NCBI GenBank assembly: GCA_029962745.1
Contig: CM057167.1
Coordinates: forward strand, 21,068,679-21,132,678
Direction: 5' to 3'
Source: Echinometra lucunter
Lineage: Eukaryota > Echinodermata > Echinoidea > Camarodonta > Echinometridae
DNA length: 64,000 nucleotides
Shown one piece after another: positions 34,567 to 45,773 of the stretch. Numbering within the stretch: position 1 is the first letter of the stretch; the number at the start of each line of letters is the position of its first letter. Under the pieces are notes generated by a model, which ran no database searches, was not told the DNA's origin, and worked only from the letters and a program-made list of their open reading frames with translations. The translations under genes and the position numbers were made by a program.

Positions 34567-35215
34567 AAACTGGTGACCCAACTTCGCGCAGGTCCAAACT
34601 TCGCGCACAGGGCCATATCTCAAAAACTAGAAAAGATGGTGAAAAACTGGTAGCACCAACGGAAAGAGCACCCTAAGATTACCCTGGAAGTTACTTTCCA
34701 TTTGAAATTAGAGAAGGAATTTTTAAATTATGAATGAAAAATAGGCAAATTTGGCAGCGTTTAGCGCTCGTTCTGACAAAAACTGGACTTGTCGACAAGG
34801 GTCTAGAATTCCTCTTTTCGAGAGACGATGTCATCAAAATTGTAAGTAAAATGTGGTATCAAATTATTCAGTTGCATTTTGCCTTCCTAGTAATGCAATT
34901 ATCTTACCTTTTATGGACCTCTATTTTGTATTAATCACTTGAAAACTGGCGTGCGCGAAGTTAGGTCTCGTTATTTTTGTAACATTTTTCCAGGTCCAGA
35001 GCGGTACGATATGACATCGAATTGTGTGATTGCGATATCTCGGGAATTCTTCGTAATTAACATGTTTATTCTTGCGCCCATTTGAAATCTAAAACTTTGC
35101 TTTGCCTTTGGTGTCATTTAAACCAGAATAATTTTTGGTAAAAATTGAGAAATTATGGATCAAAAATTGCCTTCATTAAAAAATTAAAATGTGCGCGAAC
35201 TATGGTCCCCCCATA
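34567..35215. mobile_element. Element with CTTCGCGCA ends, copy B only, at the site used by another MITE in copy A
   Basis: About 650 bp with imperfect inverted ends: left TGGTGACCCAACTTCGCGCA; right GTGCGCGAACTATGGTCCCC. The same word recurs inside (AACTTCGCGCACAGG near 34600 and GTGCGCGAAGTTAGG near 34953). It sits 58 bp beyond the exon acceptor, within a few bases of the insertion point of the copy A MITE at 18511. No coding capacity; class unknown. Confidence 0.7.
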
Positions 35216-36301
35216 CTACATGTTTACAATTTTTAGAAAGCCTCTTTTTAAAATAGGTCACAATTTCAACAAACATGATTAGTAGTATGTATCAAAGAAA
35301 CTGAAGGACAAGAAAATGAGTACTGATAGTGTTGTAAATAGAAAAAAATTAATTCCCTCTTGATTCTTTATTGATATATGCTCATAATATCAAATAATAT
35401 AATTCCTCATGAAAATACTAGATGGCTATGGTGAAGCATATGACTTCATAATAAACAGAACATTTTTTATCATGTGAACATTGATTTTTCTCTCACTAAA
35501 TATCGACAGCTTTTCTATAAAAAAAAAACTTTCAGGGGTATCTTTCTTACATTCTCAGCTTGTCATGGAATAATCTATTTATAGTAGTTTTACTGCTATG
35601 TCAGAATGTGTAATACAGTAAAACTGAGCTGGATCACTTAGTCATGGACAGACATTTGACAAATTTTGAAAGTTTAAAGGCCTTTAGAAAATAACCGGAG
35701 AGAGCTATTTCATGTTTCATTGTGAAGGGTATCAATGAAGGAATTAAAATTTGATGAACTTTGGTTACCATGGTCACCTACAAATATTAGAATCCATGAA
35801 TTTTTTTTGTCATAGACAGGCAAAATGGCTACTTTCAACTGATCAGGCTGAAGTTCTATACAAAGACCACTTGAGTAAGATAGGAAAAGTGGCCTCTATA
35901 GGCAAGGGATCTTTGTGAACAGCCTAGGACTTGAATAAGAAGATATTTTGAGGGTTTAAAAAACAAATCAAGTCTTTATACAGAGAAGGTGGTTGGTTGG
36001 TTGGTCTTGGGGTTTAGAGGCGCTTATCATTACTAAATTAGAATATTTGCACCTTTCGGAATAGTGGTCTTTCTGAATAGTTGGTTGCTAAGACAAGTTC
36101 ATAACAGGGCCTACACTGTCTAAGAAGTGACACCTAGCTGATAGATCATTTTCCTTCCAGCAAACGTCCACAAGTGGACAAACTAAATATATAATCTCCA
36201 AAAGGTCAAGCAACGGATGGCCGAAGTGGCGTATGTAGGTAACAGTACCGCGGTGCGGATGCATCAAGCCCTCTGAAGGCGTAATGCAATGAGTCACGTA
36301 C

Positions 36302-36334
36302 CTTCAGCCTAGTCCCGGAGGATTCCAGTCCCAT
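36302..36334 (-). other. Possible small exon: ATG plus strong donor (copy B)
   Basis: Identical to 19975-20007: MGLESSGTRLK then GTACGT. Confidence 0.2.
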
Positions 36335-37232
36335 TAACTCAAATAGGTGTAAGTAGCACCATGGTCTAGTCATGGACCCTATGGTTTACCGTACGGGGGA
36401 ACTAATAATAATCCCAGACTTAGGTCAGTCAGATTAAGATGTGAGCTAGTCCTTGGTCAGAAGTTGGCAAGATTTTATCAAGGGATGTTTCGCTGACAGA
36501 CACTCCTAATAAAGGTGCTGTATATGCTTCTAGTTATAGCCACAGATTTTCCCTTGCTAGAATTCCCTTGCTAAAAACTGACATTTGATACATCTACCAT
36601 GAAAACAATACTGCTCGGTCCATTAAAAATCCTGGTGGTATTTTCATCATACTTGATTTTCAAAATGAGTTTCCAAAAGTGGAAAAAAACGAAGAGTTAA
36701 TTCGTCATTATATTTGTGCATGTTTTTTTCTAGTCGAACTCTATTTAAAGGCTTAAACATCACTAGGGAAATTGAGTAGCACAAAAAGACACATCCCAAA
36801 TGCAAACAACAAATGTAACAATGTATCTTGTGTTCCAGAAGCATCTTTTTGTGCTATTACATTTTTTCGCTAAGCTACCATAATTTAGAATCAAATTGTT
36901 TATCTCTATATATTTTATAGTAATACAAAAGGGCTTCTGACTTTGGTCAGCTTCATTTCAATTATTCTGATACAGCCTACAAAATCTTTTTTTTTTCTTT
37001 TCTTTATAATACTTTGGTATTTCGGCATAAACATAAAGAACCTTAAAAGGAAAAGATATATGAATAGTATTAACTTTGTTTGCTATAGTTATAAGTGATA
37101 CATTATCATCCATAGTTTTTTGTTTCTGTAAAAAAAAGGAAACAGGAAAGCTGTATGAAAACTTTCATTACATATTAACTGTACAATGGACAACAATGCA
37201 CATTTTTCTTTGATTCTCTTCATGCAAGTTGG

Positions 37233-37428
37233 CTAAACGGGTGCGGCTCGTTATTCCACAGGTTTGTTATTCATTCAGGTTTGTTATTTCATTTTTGGAG
37301 AATTGAACCTTCGGAAAAATGGACCGTAAGAATAACGAACCTTCGGAATAACAGACACTAGGAATAATGAACCTTCAGAATAAAGACCCTTTGGAGTATT
37401 CGAACCTTCAGAATAATGAGCTGTAACC
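37233..37428. mobile_element. Internally deleted TTCGTTATTCCGAA foldback (copy B)
   Basis: Keeps both ends of the 20928-21432 element but lacks about 300 bp of the middle. The junction is at TTTGTTATTCATTCAGG. Confidence 0.75.
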
Positions 37429-37900
37429 GGCTAAACAGTACACCATGTAAACAATCTATGGATGATACAGAATTCAATGCTCTTGCTAATATCACTTTTT
37501 TCTTCAAGGGAAAATCAACGGGTGACTTATCTGCACATACAAGTATGATATGTAAAGGTGCAACTGACAGGGTATGTAACAGAGATGGTCGGTAAATGAG
37601 TAACATGACAGAATAAAACATCCCCTTTTTCTTGCAGTGTTTAGTGGGATTAGGTTTGAGACAGGTGCACAAGGATTTTGGCTTGGACAGGAAGTTAACC
37701 CATTAAACACCAAGAGATTTGGCTCCATGTCAACTATACCTCATGCATGGTTGAAGTTCAAGGAAAGAGGAGAGGCCTATAGAGAATCTGACCTTGTGAA
37801 AATGTCATGTGGCAAAAATGTCATAACAGTTGTAGCTTCAGATCAAAATCATGACATAAAGTCAATACAAAGTCCAAATAAATAAATGCATTTAATATTA

Positions 37901-38098
37901 TCTCCAAATTTTATTGTCCGAGAAAGGAAATCCTTTTTGCCCAATTGATCGTGGGCCCGGCAGCCACTGAGCAGTGCCAGATCGACGTTGCTCTATCCTT
38001 TTCATTACTTGAACGCCAAAGAAGGTAGCAGCAACTCCCATCTTTTAACGTCTTTTGGTATGACGCGGCCAGGGTTCGAACCCGCGACCTCCCGATTG
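37901..38098 (-). mobile_element. tRNA-derived SINE, 5'-truncated, copy B only
   Basis: The reverse complement matches the SINE at 44893-45125 from CAATCGGGAGGTCGCGGGTT through GGACAATAAAATTTGGAGA. It lacks the first part of the tRNA head including the A box. Copy A has an empty site (TTAATATTA/TGACAAAACC near 21908). The junction shares only TG, so it looks like a target-primed insertion without visible duplication. Confidence 0.92.
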
Positions 38099-38822
38099 TG
38101 ACAAAACCTGTATTTTTACCTACACAAATGCCTTTAGCCTATTGCAGGAGTACATTTGAAATGTCAGTCACAAGTTTAAGGGGCCAATGAGTGACACAAT
38201 TATCGAAATAGCAGATTTAAGACGTTCAACATGTTTGATGTAAACTTTGTTTAGCCAACAGTATGAAGAATAAGATATACATGGTAACATTTTGAAAACA
38301 CTTTCATTGCCCACGCTCTTAAATCGGTATGTTTTGGAGTGTAATAATTATTGTCCACTTCATTGTGTCTGAAATATTGTTTGTTGCCGTTTGAACTGTC
38401 TCTTTTTAAAATCCACTTTCAGTTTCATCGAGTTGCTGGTATCATTTAAAAGAAAAATGACTGTTAAAAAAGACAAGCCCTTTTGACATTCATAGTTTAG
38501 TTGATAAAATTCTTATTCCGAAGTCCTTATTAGAAATTTCTTTAATTCATTAAATCAAATACCGGTATCTCCATATTTTGTAGAGAAGCCAACATTTTAG
38601 TACCCTGGATAAAATTCTCTGCCTGAAAACCAAAACACACAGGTGACAGTTTATGAGTAAAACGAGGTACTGCACTCCAAGTGCACTGCAAGTGACTCAA
38701 GCACTCCCAAACATGCATCCTTTCCAATTCACTCAAATCTCAGTTCAATTTCCACTAATTAGTACAGCTCGGTAGTAGGTAATCCTTATTTAATCAGATA
38801 GGAATTCAATCATTAGAATACC

Positions 38823-39140
38823 TTTCCATCTGCAAAATGGCAACAGTTATTTTCCAAGCTTTATCTTTTTTCTGCTTAATATTCTGCGCTCTGCATGGTT
38901 TAAATACTGTAATTAGTGCAGTTGCAGTTTGGTGGAAGGTAATCCTTATTTTGCAAAAAGGGATTCAGTCATTAGAACACTTTTCCATTGGCAAATTGGC
39001 AACAGTAAGTCCAAACATTTTTCATCTGTTAATCTTTTAGCCAATGCTCTTGTTTATCCACAAGGTCAAATATTTGTCATAGATAATATTCATCTTGTCA
39101 GGGTGAATTTTCACTATTAGAACATTTTTCCATCAGCAAA
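38823..39140. repeat. Minisatellite, three units (copy B)
   Basis: TTTCCAT words at 38823, 38982 and 39127. Units two and three of copy A are fused here. Confidence 0.8.
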
Positions 39141-39548
39141 TTGGCAGCAGTTTTTCCTAAGCTTTTTCCATCTTCTGGCCTAATATTGTCTTTGATCTGC
39201 GAGGTTTAAATATTGGGCGATACTAGTCAGGGGTTAATCATGCCCTGATCTGTGATTAGGACTTCCTGACTCCTGTAAAATTGGCATAAGATATTTGATA
39301 TAAAAATGGGGGAATGGTGGGGGATTTCATCTAGGTAGGCCCCCTGATTATTATGAACTACTGAAATTTTCTACTAGAAATGGAGTTACTTTGAGTTTTA
39401 TTGAAGTTTACTGCACACACATCCTAAAAAGCAATGCATTAGTGTCAGGGGTTGGCAAATGATGTAGTGAAGTCTATATCCTAAATCAGGTGAAAAACTT
39501 ATGTATTCATTCAGCATCAATTCTGGGGCCGAAGACAAATACTGATAC

Positions 39549-39943
39549 TGCTTTCACACCAAGGTACAGTCGCTGGATACGGTCGCAGAGACCGTACCCA
39601 GCGACCGATGAAATCATAGTGTGAAAGCATTTCATCGTACTCAGCGACCGATCGTTTTGGTAAAAAACAATCGGTCGCTGAGTACGGTCGCTGAGGTAAT
39701 TCAGCGACCTTACCCAGCGACCGTACCCAGCGACCGTACCTTGGTGTGAAAGCACATCGTACTCAGCAACCGATCGAAATGCAATGACTCCCCATACATG
39801 CCCACGCGCTATCTCTACTTCCGCTTCCGGCTAGGTCAGCTATACAGTGACCGATCGCTCTGGGCCTGACCAAATTTTGACGGCGGTGTTAAAGCACGTC
39901 CGATCGGTCGCTGGGTACGGTCTCTGCGACCGTACCCAGCGAA
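39549..39943. mobile_element. Palindromic GCTTTCACAC element, copy B only
   Basis: A first palindrome spans 39549-39753, with GCTTTCACACCAAGGTAC at one end and GTACCTTGGTGTGAAAGC at the other. The rest repeats CGACCGTACCCAGCGACC words in both orientations and ends near TACCCAGCGAAAC. It replaces the poly-C/AAAT tract found in copy A. Ends are similar to 7121 and 18511. Confidence 0.8.
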
Positions 39944-40943
39944 ACTAGAAAAAATACATAGGACCTCATATAATGTTATTTGGGCTAATAATTTACTTTC
40001 GATCATAACTGTGGTCAACAATCTTTTAATATATATAGGGCAGTAGTTGTAAAAAAATACTCATATAATTCAGAGTATAGTGAATAGTTCAAAATAAAAA
40101 TGTGATTCTCTGAAGTAGGTGAATAAAAGCAATTCTGGGAACATGAGGGTTGCACTTTTCAGCTTCATTAGTCCTTCCAGTCAATGTCTCAGAATACACC
40201 GTCATTGTGGAATCTTGTGAAACAAGTGACTTATGAAAAAATTTTAAGAGTTAGTGCCAAATCGAATGAAACCCTAGACTCTCCTGATTCAGATCTACAG
40301 TATGCTGCATGCTGTGCCAGTGTGCTTCTTCAGTTTGCCAGGTGAAGGTTACTGGCCTGCCATATCGCCAGCAAACTTTAACAAGGCTTGGCAGTTGGCA
40401 GGATGTAGGTACATCGGGCAGGGATTCCCCGTGAGTGATGGGGCTTTACAGACGATCCTCTGTGCACCAAGCAAGGATTTTCAGTGTAAACCCCTTTCCC
40501 TCTCTCTCTCACACACTCACTCACTCTCTATTTCTCTTCCCATCCCCTCTTTTAATCTTCCTTTCTTTCTCTCTCTCCTACTTCTTTACCCTCTCTCCAC
40601 TTTCTCTATATTCAGTTTTCAAATATAGTCTATATGTGTCTATCTTTAAGTCTTCCTCTATCTACTACAACTTGAATTCCTTTCTCCTTCTTGGCTTCCC
40701 CTCTCTCCTTCATCCCCCCCTCTCTCTCTCTCTTTTCATACTTTGACTTCTGATTTTGATTTCATTCTTTCTTCATATCATGCATTTTCCAGATCTTTAT
40801 ATTCCCCTTAGTTATTGTCTCTATTGGTCTCTCCCTTTCTCTCTCTACTTCCTTTGCTTTCTCCCTCACCTCCACAGGTATTTGTCTCCCATCATGCCCC
40901 TCTCTCCCATAGATCTCTCTCCCACTCTACATGTGTTGTGTTT

Positions 40944-41561
40944 CTCTCTCTCTCTTTCTTCTTCTTCTTCCTCTTCTTCTTTCTTTCTTTCTTTCTTCTT
41001 CTTCCTTTCTTCTTCTCCTCCTCCTCCTCCTCCTCCTTCTTCTTCCTTCTTCTTCTTCTTCTTCTTCTTTCTTCTTCTTCTTCTCTTCTCTTCTTCTTCT
41101 TCTTCTTCTTCTTCTTCTTCTTCTTCTTCTTCTCTTCTTCGTCTTCTTCTTCTTCTTCTTTTCTTCTTCTTCTTCTTTCTTCTTCTTCTTCTTCTTCTTC
41201 TTCTTCTTCTTCTTCTTTCTTCTCCTTCTTCTTCTTCTTCTTCTTCTTCTTCTTCTTCTTCTTCTTCTTCTTCTTCTTCTTCTTCTTCTTCTTCTCTCTT
41301 CTCCTTCTCCTTCTCCTTCCCTTCTCCTTCTCCTTCTCCTTCTCCTTCTCCTTCTCCTTCCTCCTTCTCCTTCTCCTTCTCCTTCTCCTTCTCCTTCTCC
41401 TTCTCCTTCTCCTTCTCCTCCTCCTCCTCCTCCTCCTCCTCCTCCTCCTCCTCCTCCTCCTCCTTCTCCTTCTCCTTCTCCTTCTCCTTCTCCTTCTCCT
41501 TCTCCTTCTCCTTCTCCTTCTCCTTCTCCTTCTCCTTCTCCTCCTTCTCCTTCTCCTCCTT
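40944..41561. repeat. Very long (TTC)n and (TTCTCC)n pyrimidine tract
   Basis: About 620 bp of nearly pure pyrimidine on the plus strand: first (TTC)n with small interruptions, then (TTCTCC)n hexamers around an inner (TCC)n run near 41415-41463, then hexamers again. It gives artificial ORFs in every frame (poly-Leu, poly-Phe, poly-Ser, poly-Arg/Glu). It starts just beyond the homology with the end of copy A. Confidence 0.97.
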
Positions 41562-42849
41562 TTTTTGGGTCTTCTTCCACTTCCCTATATTTTTCTCTAA
41601 CTTGCCATCTTGCCCTCTCTTTCATAAATTTGATCCATTTGGAAAGCTGACAAATATTTACCTGGATCATGTTGACAGGCAGTATTGAGCAATCATAGTC
41701 CTTAAAACAATTCACATCTCCAAAAACGTTAATTGTTGTTACCTTACAAATGGAAGAGTTGTTGTGTGATGTAAGTACATTTTTGTAACATAATCATGTA
41801 CTATGTGATTCAAATAATCCTCTGTTTATTTTACTATAAGGAGCAATGGTTTTCCCCCAGGAGATTATTAAAGCCATTCAAAAACAAAACAAATTGAGAT
41901 AATATAGCAGGTCCTGTGTCATGAACTCGCCTCACAAAAAGGGTGGTGCTGTTACATTTTGTGCTTTCAAACTAAAGTATTTCTTGATTTTTATCAGAAC
42001 CACTGAGGCTACCATAATAAGTTTGGTATCATCTTAAAGCAGTACTAATATGCTATAAGTCTGCAAAGTTTCAAAGTTATGGGTACTATATTATTTGAAT
42101 TACAGCCTTCTATATTTGGAAGGCCAGGGGTGGTGTCAGAAGCGGCGCTGCATGTACAAAATGAATGGCAAAAATCAGATTTCAGTGCATTTTTTTGAAA
42201 AATGTTGATATTTTTGTCAAAACTTGTCAAATGACTTCAACTGTTGTACCAAATTAAAGCTTATATACTCGTCTTTACTGTTTTATGATTGAAAAGTGAG
42301 TTTAGCTAAGCGATGGTAGTGTTAAAAACTGAAATACTTGGAACTTTAGGTCAAAATTGGCATTGCCTGTACAAAGTCAATATGGAACTTACATTTTTCA
42401 ATAGTTTTGGGAAGATGTCAATATTTTGGTCAAAACTTGCATTATGGCTTCACTTCTGGTTCCAAATTGAAGCTATTATAATGAGCTTTACTATTTTATG
42501 ATTGAAAAATGAGCATGGCTGTCATGAATACACTATAGAACACTTAATATACAGTGGCTCATAAAAAAGTTGATATTTTTGGCAAAAATTGAAATGATTT
42601 TTAGTACATGATCATAAACCCAAGACAGTTATACCTTGTTGAAAAGGTCTGGATGTCTCCTGTAAGAATATAACATTAAAGGGGGTACCCAATGCCGAAA
42701 CAACGTTAGTTCATTTAAAAGAGCATGATTTTATTAGCAGAAAATCAACTGCCTAAATTTTTTTTAAAAGTCGTGTTGCCAAGGAAACCCCCGAATGTGG
42801 TATGATTTCAGGATATTTTTGACCCCTCAGCTGTGACCTAATTTCAACT
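41562..42849. other. No gene; diverged direct repeat at 42150-42600
   Basis: Two units share GTCAAAACTTG, CCAAATT, AAGCT and CTTTACT with TTTTATGATTGAAAA (near 42220-42300 and 42430-42512). A weaker third begins near 42565. Otherwise AT-rich, with no coding signal. Confidence 0.5.
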
Positions 42850-42890
42850 GGTACCCACTTTGACGTCAAAATGACGTCAAAGTGGGTACC
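42850..42890. promoter_or_regulatory. Perfect 19-bp-arm palindrome holding two CRE sites
   Basis: GGTACCCACTTTGACGTCA, then AAA, then its exact complement. It contains TGACGTCA twice (42861-42868 and 42872-42879), the full CREB/ATF palindrome. A partial third copy, GGTACCCACTTTTACGTCA, lies near 42979. It may be the inner end of a decayed transposon; regulatory activity is not shown. Confidence 0.6.
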
Positions 42891-43869
42891 TTGTCGCGTA
42901 ATTCTAGCAAAATGCGCGCAAGGTATAATACATATTGTACAGTCTAGCGCGCAGCACAACTGCAATGCGCGAAGCTGGGTACCCACTTTTACGTCATACC
43001 TCATACTCAAATTTTTTGGTCAACTCTTGATTTTTCATGAGAAAATTAGCCAAAATGCATTGATTTCAACGGAAAATCATCAAATTTTTTATGTTATTAT
43101 TCTTAGAATTCTATTCTCGATCACATATCAAAAAATATTTTACCATTGTGCAATCACTTTAAAACTGACCTTGGAGTATAACAGAAAAAGTTATGTTGAA
43201 AACAATGAGATAATAACAATTATTACAATTTCCATATTCATGTTTGCATAATTCTTTTGTCTTACATCTTATGCCATTTTTTAGTACACATTTAGATTCT
43301 TCTTGTAATTTTCCTTTCAGAAAATATATACTTTTGCTATCACAGGGTTGATTCTTAAGGAGATATCAGTTTTCAAAGTTAGAAGTACACTACTGGAGGT
43401 AGAATCACCATGTAATGCAAAAGTAGGCGACCTCATGACGCATGACCAGCAGCAAACACAGTTTACATTCTCCTTTCTCATTCCACATTATTGGAATAAA
43501 CAAATCAATTCATTTTTTTCTACCTAAATTAGGGAAAGTCATTACCCCGAAATGCAAGAAAATATCCAGGATTCTATACTAGATGTAAAATTATATGTTT
43601 GCTATACAGCTTCTGAGCTTAAATATGTATGTTTATGCACTTTTAGTGCAAATGCAAGTTTTCACACAACGGTCCAAAGTTATATCAGAGCACACTTTTT
43701 CAGCTCTAATTTTAGCGGCAGTAACCCCTATTTTAGATCCCTCGCTACCTTCCTGTACAAATAACCTTAAAGCGCACAAGATACAAGCTCCTCTATCCTG
43801 CTAGCAATGAGAGATGACAAAGGACTGTTTAAGGACATCGCATCCACCCTTGCAGAGGATTCCTTCCTG
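42891..43869. other. No gene recognised
   Basis: CpG/GCGC-rich words near 42910-42975, then AT-rich DNA. Short ORFs without support. Confidence 0.4.
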
Positions 43870-44085
43870 GGGCAGTATTATGAAAATTGTTTTATCTTTA
43901 ATCCTATCTTCACTGTGTTAAGTGTCAAAACAAATTTTAAAGGTGTACTTATGATTGGTTTGAACTGCGCAATGACCTGCACGCAAGACAAAAGTGCGCG
44001 ATATGAGCCAATGGCGTATGCTATTTCTGATTGCTATGGCAATTAAAATAAGATAAAGATAAAACAATTTTTAGAATACTGGCCC
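43870..44085. mobile_element. MITE with CAGTATTNTNAAAATTG ends
   Basis: The left end is GGGCAGTATTATGAAAATTG followed by TTTTATCTTT. The reverse complement of the right end is GGGCCAGTATTCTAAAAATT followed by GTTTTATCTTT. About 216 bp. The ORF 43807-44046 runs across its border and is not a gene. Confidence 0.8.
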
Positions 44086-44087
44086 TG

Positions 44088-44352
44088 CACCCTAATTTCT
44101 GCGGAGTCAAATTTGACTCGGAATGGCATCAGCTGGGAGTCAACTCTATTCCGAGTTAAGGTGACTCAGATTTCTGAATTAATTTGACTTGGAATGGTGT
44201 AGCGTCAACTAAGAATCGACTAAATTTGAATCAAAGTAACTCCATTACTAGTCAAATTGATTCGGAAATTTGAGTCACTTTAACTCCGAATAGATTTGAA
44301 TCCAAGCTGACTCCACTCCGAGTCAAATTTGACTCTGCAGAAATAAGAGTGT
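44088..44352. mobile_element. Palindromic MITE of GAGTCAAATTTGACTC words
   Basis: The left end is CACCCTAATTTCTGCGGAGT. The right end complement is CACTCTTATTTCTGCAGAGT. Both run into CAAATTTGACTCGGA. GACTC/GAGTC words recur in between. It begins two bases after the previous MITE ends. Confidence 0.85.
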
Positions 44353-44892
44353 GTATGGGTAAGAGGTGTTGTGATATGAAGACACTGTGGGCAGAGATTT
44401 TCCGCTGATATAAATTGAATCTTGTCCACATTTCATCACAAACTATACTAATACTGATATCAAGAGAAATACAAAATACAAGGTGATAAACAACTCACAG
44501 CTTGGAGCACTGAACTCTCTCTCTCAAAGACAAGAAATTGATTCTACTGATTCAAGATGTGATGCTAGTAACATAATCAAAGGAGAGCAAAACCTTCCTT
44601 TTCAAACAGACATATTTCTAAGGCTTTTTCTTTCTTGCTTTCTACTTCACCTTAGGTCAAAAGGGAGAACATTTTTACATGTAGATTTGTCACCAGACAG
44701 GAAAGTAGGATGTCTGATAGTTCTTTCAGAGTTCTAATGCAGTTATCCCAATATGAAAAAGATATATTTTCTGCATCCAGACTGTGAAGAGCTGTTCTCA
44801 AGAGGACTAACCCCCCCCCCCCCCCCCCCAATACTAGTCTGCAGGATCAGCATGTACTTAACATTAATCAACATTCCATAACATTAACCAAT

Positions 44893-45125
44893 GTGTTGGC
44901 TCAGTAGGTAGAGCGTCCGCCTCACAATCGGGAGGTCGCAGGTTCGAACCCCGGCCGCGTCATACCAAAAGACGTTAAAAGATGGGAGTTGCTGCTACCT
45001 TCTTTGGCGTTCAAGAATTGAAAAGGATAGAGCAACGTCGATCTGGTGCTGCTCAGTGGCTGCCGGGCCCACGATCAATTGGGCAAAAAGAATTTACTTT
45101 CTCGGACAATAAAATTTGGAGATAA
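44893..45125 (+). mobile_element. tRNA-derived SINE, full length
   Basis: The tRNA-like head has A box TGGCTCAGTAGG and B box GGTTCGAACCC with an AGAGCGTCCGCC arm between them. The body ends GGACAATAAAATTTGGAGA. Pol III promoter boxes are intact. The same family is inserted, truncated, at 37901-38098 in copy B, so it was active recently on the timescale of block divergence. Confidence 0.92.
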
Positions 45126-45773
45126 ATCCTTTTCCCTATTGTAAATGATAATAATAATACAGATTGATTCATGAAACACACAATAAACGAGAGTTTCTCT
45201 ATGCACTTTAAAAAGAAAAATAAGGAAAGAAAAATGGTAATTCATTTACATATGATTCAAACATAACTATTGCAAAAGAGAAAGAAAAATCCTTAAAGAC
45301 AGGTAATTAGTTAAATAGAAGTATTGCAAGAAAGAAAAATAAGATATAACATTATCAAAGGTAAGTAACAACAAGTGCCAACAATACATCTTTATTAATT
45401 ACTAGTAAAACCAGAAAATTTTGCATGCATTTAATGTGATGACTGGTTAAGACTTATAAAGGTTTCAAAACAAATGATGTACAACTGACACACTTTTTGC
45501 AATTCACAGTGTTTCTTGCTGTGAAAATAGCTCTCTATAAAATTCACAAAAGATTCCTATTGTGAACATTTGTGGTTTTACTATAAGGTTACCCCGTTAA
45601 AATCCACTTCACTCGGTGTCACACCAAACGACTGAGATAAACATGGCGTGACATTCTTTCTCAAATATGAGGTAATGAGTGCATCTACATCTACAGTGGA
45701 CAAGGGATGACACAAAGTAATGTCCAAACGTTACTTTGTGTTTTGAGCGATATAAACTGGGTATAAGTCAGTC
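45126..45773. other. No gene recognised
   Basis: AT-rich DNA. A CGTTACTTTGTG / CACAAAGTAATG inverted pair near 45711-45740 may be part of a small hairpin. Confidence 0.4.

Larger units (their letters stand above)
26071..40925. repeat. Duplicated block, copy B
   Basis: Partner of 10790-25570 in the same orientation. It starts at the first base after the gap and stops matching just before the long TTC tract at 40944. It carries five insertions not in A (28115, 28903, 34567, 37901, 39549) and lacks those specific to A (15759, 18511, 24324, 24778). Confidence 0.95.

Noticed and set aside
40756..41715. Long ORFs of 240-310 residues (poly-Ser/Phe/Leu, poly-Arg/Glu/Gly)
   Set aside because: They are translations of the TTC/TTCTCC microsatellite and are open in several frames on both strands at once.
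44893..44965. Possible tRNA gene
   Set aside because: Pol III boxes are present but the cloverleaf is not complete and a SINE body with a second genomic copy follows.
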